64,000 bases of DNA from Sulfuritalea sp. (GTDB taxonomy: Bacteria; Pseudomonadota; Gammaproteobacteria; Burkholderiales; Rhodocyclaceae): NCBI RefSeq assembly GCF_017302275.1, contig NZ_JAFLDR010000007.1:1-64000 (forward strand). Reading direction: 5' to 3'. The notes under the pieces are model-generated. The model worked only from the letters and a program-made list of their open reading frames with translations, ran no database searches and was not told where the DNA came from. A program made the translations under genes and the position numbers. Each line of letters opens with the position of its first letter. Position 1 is the first letter of the stretch. Positions 58,221 to 64,000 of the stretch are shown here, piece after piece.

Positions 58221-59009
58221 CTAGTCGAGAACGACTATCGGATCGAGCTTGTGGCGTTTCGCCGCGGCCAGCAGGCGGCCATCCTTTTTTGTATCCGCCA
58301 CGAACCGCTCCATGCGGGCGTGCCATGTGTCGTCACCCCGTTGCATGGCGTAGGCGTAAGGCGTGACGTGGTAAGTGCTGTTGGGCGCGATCAGCCGCGC
58401 CCAATCCGTGGTTTCGAGCATGCGCCGGCTGAACGGATAATCCGTCATGAAAGCATCCGCTCGCCCGGATTGCACCTCCTGCTCGCGTGCATGGGGGGTC
58501 TCGACCACGAGCAATTCGGCCGCTTTGAGTTTCTGCCGCATCACGGGTTCATGCAGGGTTCCTTTCGCCACGACCACGAGGCTGCCCGGCTGGTCTATAT
58601 CGTTCCAGGACTGGATGCGACGGTTGCTGCGCGTCGTTATCGCATAGATGTCGCTAGCCAGATGCGGCCGCGTGAAACGAAGTTTTTCGAGCCGCTGCGG
58701 ATTGATCCCGATGGCAAACATGGCGACGTCACATTTGTCGCCGGTCAGGTCCTCGATCAGCCGCGCAAAGGAGCTATCGATAAATCGCACCGCCACGCCC
58801 AGATCGCTGGCGAGTGCCTCGGCCATGTCGATATCGATGCCTGACAGCGTTTGTGTTTTCGGATTCCGAAATGAAATCCCGTAGTAGTCGGGCCAAACGC
58901 ATACCCTCAGTTGCTTCGCGGCAAGAATACGGCCGAGCCGTCGCTCATCGGCATATCCCTGAGTAGATAACACCGCCAACAGCGCCGCAAACAACCATGC
59001 CCTTGTCAC
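58221..59009 (-). CDS. Periplasmic substrate-binding protein (family 3, amino-acid type)
   Basis: A 262-residue protein with a signal peptide (MTRAWLFAALLAVLSTQGYA) and the SBP_bac_3 fold: RVCVWPDYYGISFRNPKTQTLSGIDIDMAEALASDLGVAVRF, DLTGDKCDVAMFAIGINPQRLEKLRFTRPHLASDIYAI, and a hinge near residue 200. No ABC permease or ATPase gene is next to it. Instead it lies 13 bp before the hybrid kinase, so it probably acts as the periplasmic ligand receptor for that kinase, not for transport. Ligand unknown. Confidence 0.9.
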   Translation of the reverse strand: MTRAWLFAALLAVLSTQGYADERRLGRILAAKQLRVCVWPDYYGISFRNPKTQTLSGIDIDMAEALASDLGVAVRFIDSSFARLIEDLTGDKCDVAMFAIGINPQRLEKLRFTRPHLASDIYAITTRSNRRIQSWNDIDQPGSLVVVAKGTLHEPVMRQKLKAAELLVVETPHAREQEVQSGRADAFMTDYPFSRRMLETTDWARLIAPNSTYHVTPYAYAMQRGDDTWHARMERFVADTKKDGRLLAAAKRHKLDPIVVLD

Positions 59010-59200
59010 AACATTCCTCCCATTGTTTTATAGCCAACGCACGCGAACTAACTTCACCCGCCAGCCTTGAACCGCGATTATATGGGCAGGACCCGCGATG
59101 CGGCCGCGCACCAGCACCTGCTCGCGAGGCGCACCGCGACACGATGAACCGGCAAGGCGGGCTTCGGGTGGCAAGCTCGCCGTATGACCAGCGCCGACTC

Positions 59201-61189
<1,989 letters not shown>

Positions 61190-61208
61190 GGCGACGTTTC
61201 CGGAAAGG

Positions 61209-61625
61209 TTACAGGCAGCTGGCCCGCATGGCGTCGGGCAGCGGGATGGACTTGCCGCTGGCGGGATTGATCCACACCAGCTTGGCCGCGCCTTCGGCAT
61301 AAATCTTCTCCTCGCCGACCAGGCGCATCTCGTAATAGGTCGGCACGCTGCTGCGTCCGGGATGGCCGACGAACATGCGGCAGTCGATGATGCCGGGATA
61401 GGTGAAGGGAACCACGAAGGTGCAACTGGCATTGACGATTACCGGGCCTTCGGTCTGCGTCACAGCGGTATCGAAGCCGAAGCTCTCCAGCCATTCGATG
61501 CGGGTCTGTTCCATGTAACGGAAATAGACGGTGTTGTTCACATGCCCCATGGCGTCCTGGTCGCCCCAGCGTATCGGCATCCGGTTGCTGTAGGCGAGCT
61601 TGCGATGGTGCTCCATGAGCGGCAA
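61209..61625 (-). CDS. Acyl-CoA thioesterase (YbgC/4HBT family)
   Basis: A 138-residue hotdog-fold thioesterase. The catalytic Asp lies in [31 protein letters not shown], and the second half ([32 protein letters not shown]) is typical of the family. Substrates of this group range over short, branched and aromatic acyl-CoA. It precedes the acetoacetyl-CoA ligase by 19 bp on the same strand and is divergent from the ETF-QO gene. Confidence 0.9.
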   Translation of the reverse strand: MPLMEHHRKLAYSNRMPIRWGDQDAMGHVNNTVYFRYMEQTRIEWLESFGFDTAVTQTEGPVIVNASCTFVVPFTYPGIIDCRMFVGHPGRSSVPTYYEMRLVGEEKIYAEGAAKLVWINPASGKSIPLPDAMRASCL

Positions 61626-61691
61626 GTCCTGAGTGTTATAGAAGAGTTCAAGATTATAATCGTGCGATCAAATCAATCGATCGAGGTCAGC

Positions 61692-63323
61692 ATGCAGCGC
61701 GAATCCATGGAGTTCGATGTCGTCGTCGTCGGTGGCGGTCCCGCCGGACTCTCTGCCGCGATACGGCTCAAGCAAATCGATCCCGGAATCAACGTCTGCC
61801 TGATCGAGAAGGGTTCCGAAATCGGCGCCCACATCCTGTCGGGCGCCGTCATGGACCCGCGCGCGATCACGGAGCTGATTCCCGACTGGCAGGCGCAGGG
61901 CGCGCCACTCGACACGGCGGTGACCCGCGACCGCTTCGCCTTCCTTACCCGGCACGGCTTCGTCGATCTGCCGGTGATGCTCCTGCCCGGCTGCTTTGCG
62001 AACCACGGCAACTACATCATCAGCCTGGGCCAGCTCTGCCGCTGGCTCGGCGCCCAGGCCGAGGCGCTAGGCGTCGAGGTCTATCCCGGCTTTGCCGGCG
62101 CGGAAGTGCTTTACGACGACCAGGGCGCCGTACGAGGCGTCGCCACCGGCGACATGGGCCTCACCCGCGAGGGAGAGCCCGGCCCCAACCACCAGCCCGG
62201 CATGGAACTCCTGGCCAAGTACACCCTGTTCGCCGAAGGCTGCCGCGGGCATCTGGGCAAGCAGGTCGAGGCGAAGTTCAATCTGCGCGCCGATTCCGAT
62301 CCGCAAACCTATGCCCTGGGCGTCAAGGAACTCTGGGAAGTCGATCCCGAGCACTTCGAAAAGGGCCTGGTGATGCACACCTTCGGCTGGCCGATGAAGT
62401 CCGACACCTATGGTGGCGGCTTCATCTACCACTACGGCGAGAACCTGGTCTCGGTCGGCCTGGTAACCGGCCTCGGCTACAAGAACCCGCATCTGTCGCC
62501 CTTCGAGGAAATGCAGCGCGTGAAGACCCACCCGCAGATCGCCCCGCTGTTCAAGGGCGGCAAGCGGCTGGCCTACGGCGCCCGTGCGCTTGCCGCCGGC
62601 GGCCTGCAGTCCCTGCCCAAGCTCGACTTCCCCGGCGGCGCCCTGATCGGCGACGATGCCGGCATGCTGGTCGCCTCGCGCATCAAGGGTAGCCATGCCG
62701 CGATCAAGAGCGGCATGCTGGCCGCAGAAGCCGCCGCCGCGGCACTTGCCGGCGGTCGTGCCAACGATACGCTGGCCGAATATCCGGAAGCCTTCCGTGC
62801 CTCCTGGCTCTACGAAGAACTCCATACCGCGAGGAACTTCAAGCCCTGGATGGCCAAGGGCCTGTGGACCGGCACGCTGATGTTCGGCATCGACCAGGTG
62901 CTCTTGCGCGGCAAGGCGCCGTGGACCCTGCACAACACGGCCGACCACCTGAAGCTGAAACCCGCCGCCGAATGCGAGCCAATTGCCTACGACAAACCCG
63001 ACGGGGTGCTGACCTTCGACCGGCTCTCCTCGGTCTTCCTGTCGAACACCAACCACGAGGAAGACCAGCCCTGCCACTTGCAGTTGAAGGACGGGGCGGT
63101 GCCGATCGCCACCAATCTGGCGCTCTATGACGCGCCCGAGCAGCGCTACTGCCCGGCGGGCGTTTATGAGATCGTGCGCGCCGAGGATGGCAGCAACCCT
63201 CGCCTGCAGATCAATGCCCAGAATTGTGTGCACTGCAAAACCTGCGACATCAAGGATCCGACGCAGAACATCAACTGGGTGGTGCCGCAGGGCGGCGAAG
63301 GTCCGATCTACACGCAGATGTAG
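61692..63323 (+). CDS. Electron transfer flavoprotein-ubiquinone oxidoreductase
   Basis: A 543-residue membrane-bound FAD/[4Fe-4S] enzyme that passes electrons from ETF to ubiquinone. FAD motif FDVVVVGGGPAGLSAAIRLKQI, SGAVMDPRAITELIPDW, GDDAGMLVASRIKGSHAAIKSGMLAA, and the C-terminal iron-sulfur ligands in RYCPAGVYEIV and NAQNCVHCKTCDIKDPTQNINWVVPQGGEGP. It would serve the acyl-CoA dehydrogenase of the aromatic operon and others. ATG 61692 follows GAGGTCAGC. Confidence 0.97.
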   Translation: MQRESMEFDVVVVGGGPAGLSAAIRLKQIDPGINVCLIEKGSEIGAHILSGAVMDPRAITELIPDWQAQGAPLDTAVTRDRFAFLTRHGFVDLPVMLLPGCFANHGNYIISLGQLCRWLGAQAEALGVEVYPGFAGAEVLYDDQGAVRGVATGDMGLTREGEPGPNHQPGMELLAKYTLFAEGCRGHLGKQVEAKFNLRADSDPQTYALGVKELWEVDPEHFEKGLVMHTFGWPMKSDTYGGGFIYHYGENLVSVGLVTGLGYKNPHLSPFEEMQRVKTHPQIAPLFKGGKRLAYGARALAAGGLQSLPKLDFPGGALIGDDAGMLVASRIKGSHAAIKSGMLAAEAAAAALAGGRANDTLAEYPEAFRASWLYEELHTARNFKPWMAKGLWTGTLMFGIDQVLLRGKAPWTLHNTADHLKLKPAAECEPIAYDKPDGVLTFDRLSSVFLSNTNHEEDQPCHLQLKDGAVPIATNLALYDAPEQRYCPAGVYEIVRAEDGSNPRLQINAQNCVHCKTCDIKDPTQNINWVVPQGGEGPIYTQM

Positions 63324-63358
63324 TCACCGCGAAAAGTCGGCGCTGGCGGGACGGCGAA

Positions 63359-63652
63359 TCAGGGTGTCGCCAGGCCTTTCGGCAGCATTTTTCGCAGACT
63401 TTCGACCAGCGCCGAAACCCGCGACCGCTGTTCAGATTCCAGCCGCACCACCGCCGGTCCCCTCACCGCCTCGACCAGTACCACCCCTGCGCACGGCAGG
63501 CGATAGCTATCGCCTGCCACGAGGAACAGGTCAGCCGCGGCGCCGGATGTGATCCAGACGATGCCGGCTTCGACATGCAGTTCCCATTGCCGCACGGCAT
63601 GGAGTCGTAGCGGCCGGTCGGGTTGCAGCAGCAGGGTTTCGCGGGTGGGCAT
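63359..63652 (-). CDS. DUF2917 family protein
   Basis: A 97-residue protein beginning MPTRETLLLQPDRPLRLHAV, with VWITSGAAADLFLVAGDSYRLPCAGVVLVEAVRGPAVVRLE, a cupin-like beta pattern. Function unknown. ATG 63652 was chosen. It is divergent from the MocR-type regulator; DUF2917 and MocR genes are often paired in betaproteobacteria, suggesting that the regulator controls this gene. Confidence 0.8.
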   Translation of the reverse strand: MPTRETLLLQPDRPLRLHAVRQWELHVEAGIVWITSGAAADLFLVAGDSYRLPCAGVVLVEAVRGPAVVRLESEQRSRVSALVESLRKMLPKGLATP

Positions 63653-63824
63653 GGCGTTCTCCGTGGCGGATGTGGCCATGCTAGGCAGTGCCAGGCATCC
63701 GGTACAGATGCACGACAATGAATTTGTAACCGTGACAGTTCCGGTTCTCTGCCACTGTACTGATCGATAATGCGCGCTACTGTGCGGGTCATCCCGCCGC
63801 TGCCGGCGTCACAATCCCGCCACG
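63653..63824. promoter_or_regulatory. Divergent DUF2917 / MocR control region
   Basis: 172 bp that should hold both promoters. The segment around 63751-63790 has repeated CTGTACTG / CTACTGTG-like words, resembling direct repeats at MocR operators, but I cannot align them firmly. No gene is seen in it. Confidence 0.4.
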
Positions 63825-64000
63825 ATGCTTTACGAAAACCTCGCCAACGAATTCGCCACCCTGATCGGCAACGGCCAGATCCGGCCGGGCGACCGCCTGC
63901 CCTCCGTGCGCCATCTGGCAAAGCAGCGCTCGCTGTCGATCTCGACCGTGGTGCAGGCGTTGCGCACGCTGGAAAGTCGCGGCATGGTCGAGGCGCGGCC
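63825..64000 (+). CDS. GntR/MocR-type regulator, N-terminal part (runs off the right edge)
   Basis: The visible 58 residues (MLYENLANEFATLIGNGQIRPGDRLPSVRHLAKQRSLSISTVVQALRTLESRGMVEARP) are the winged helix-turn-helix of the GntR family, with the RPGDRLPSVRHLA signature. MocR proteins carry a PLP aminotransferase-like domain after it; whether that follows here cannot be seen. The neighbour DUF2917 supports the MocR subtype. Confidence 0.85.
   Translation, partial: MLYENLANEFATLIGNGQIRPGDRLPSVRHLAKQRSLSISTVVQALRTLESRGMVEAR

Overview
The window reads as a chromosome segment of a GC-rich betaproteobacterium, most likely of the Rhodocyclales / Sterolibacteriaceae type. This rests on the protein character of the housekeeping genes, the order rimP-nusA-infB-rbfA-truB-rpsO-pnp, the trpS-scpA-scpB-rluB block, and a CoA-dependent aromatic acid cluster of the kind known from Azoarcus-like bacteria. 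The assignment is by recognition only; no 16S rRNA gene is present.

Layout. Positions 1-2945 are the end of an integrated element: a ParA ATPase (running off the left edge) and an ECF-like sigma factor on the minus strand, then an excisionase-like HTH gene and a tyrosine integrase on the plus strand. The integrase abuts the 3' end of a tRNA-Arg(TCT), the likely attachment site. From 3 to 4.5 kb lie two small nucleic-acid-type genes, tRNA-Pro(TGG) and dksA. From 4.7 to 13.5 kb is the minus-strand translation/transcription operon (rimP to pnp). From 13.6 to 20.4 kb, still on the minus strand, come rluB, scpB, scpA, trpS, an M50 protease, a YrdC/Sua5-family protein, a PHP phosphoesterase and an alpha/beta hydrolase. 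From 20.4 to 26.1 kb is an operon for 2-aminobenzoyl-CoA or salicylyl-CoA degradation: a fused monooxygenase/OYE reductase, SDR dehydrogenase, enoyl-CoA hydratase, acyl-CoA dehydrogenase and RidA. Its promoter lies divergent to rfbBACD (dTDP-L-rhamnose).

parE and parC follow at 29.6-34.1 kb, then thrC, hom, a GNAT enzyme and alaA on the minus strand. From 39.0 to 47.7 kb is a complete-looking aminoarabinose (Arn) lipid A modification operon: arnT, an arnE/F-like gene, arnB, arnC, an arnA split into two genes, and arnD. A Phd/PIN toxin-antitoxin pair sits between arnB and arnC. Then bcp, a PIN-PhoH gene, dnaB and the rpsF-priB-rpsR-rplI operon (minus), a pseudouridine synthase, rlmJ, a hybrid histidine kinase with a periplasmic binding protein, acetoacetyl-CoA synthetase, a thioesterase, ETF-ubiquinone oxidoreductase, and a divergent DUF2917 / MocR pair at the right edge.

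The least ordinary content lies between genes. A family of about 50-70 bp elements has conserved ends and a variable palindromic core. I find it at four loci (dksA/pnp, nusA/rimP in three tandem copies, upstream of the alpha/beta hydrolase, and phoH/dnaB inside a 104-bp tandem duplication that also encodes the end of DnaB). A second group of GC-rich palindromic spacers occurs at three junctions of the arn operon and appears to have extended the ArnT reading frame. Other points are a 212-bp overlap of scpB and rluB through their low-complexity tails, and a 17-bp copy of tRNA-Arg sequence next to the element boundary.
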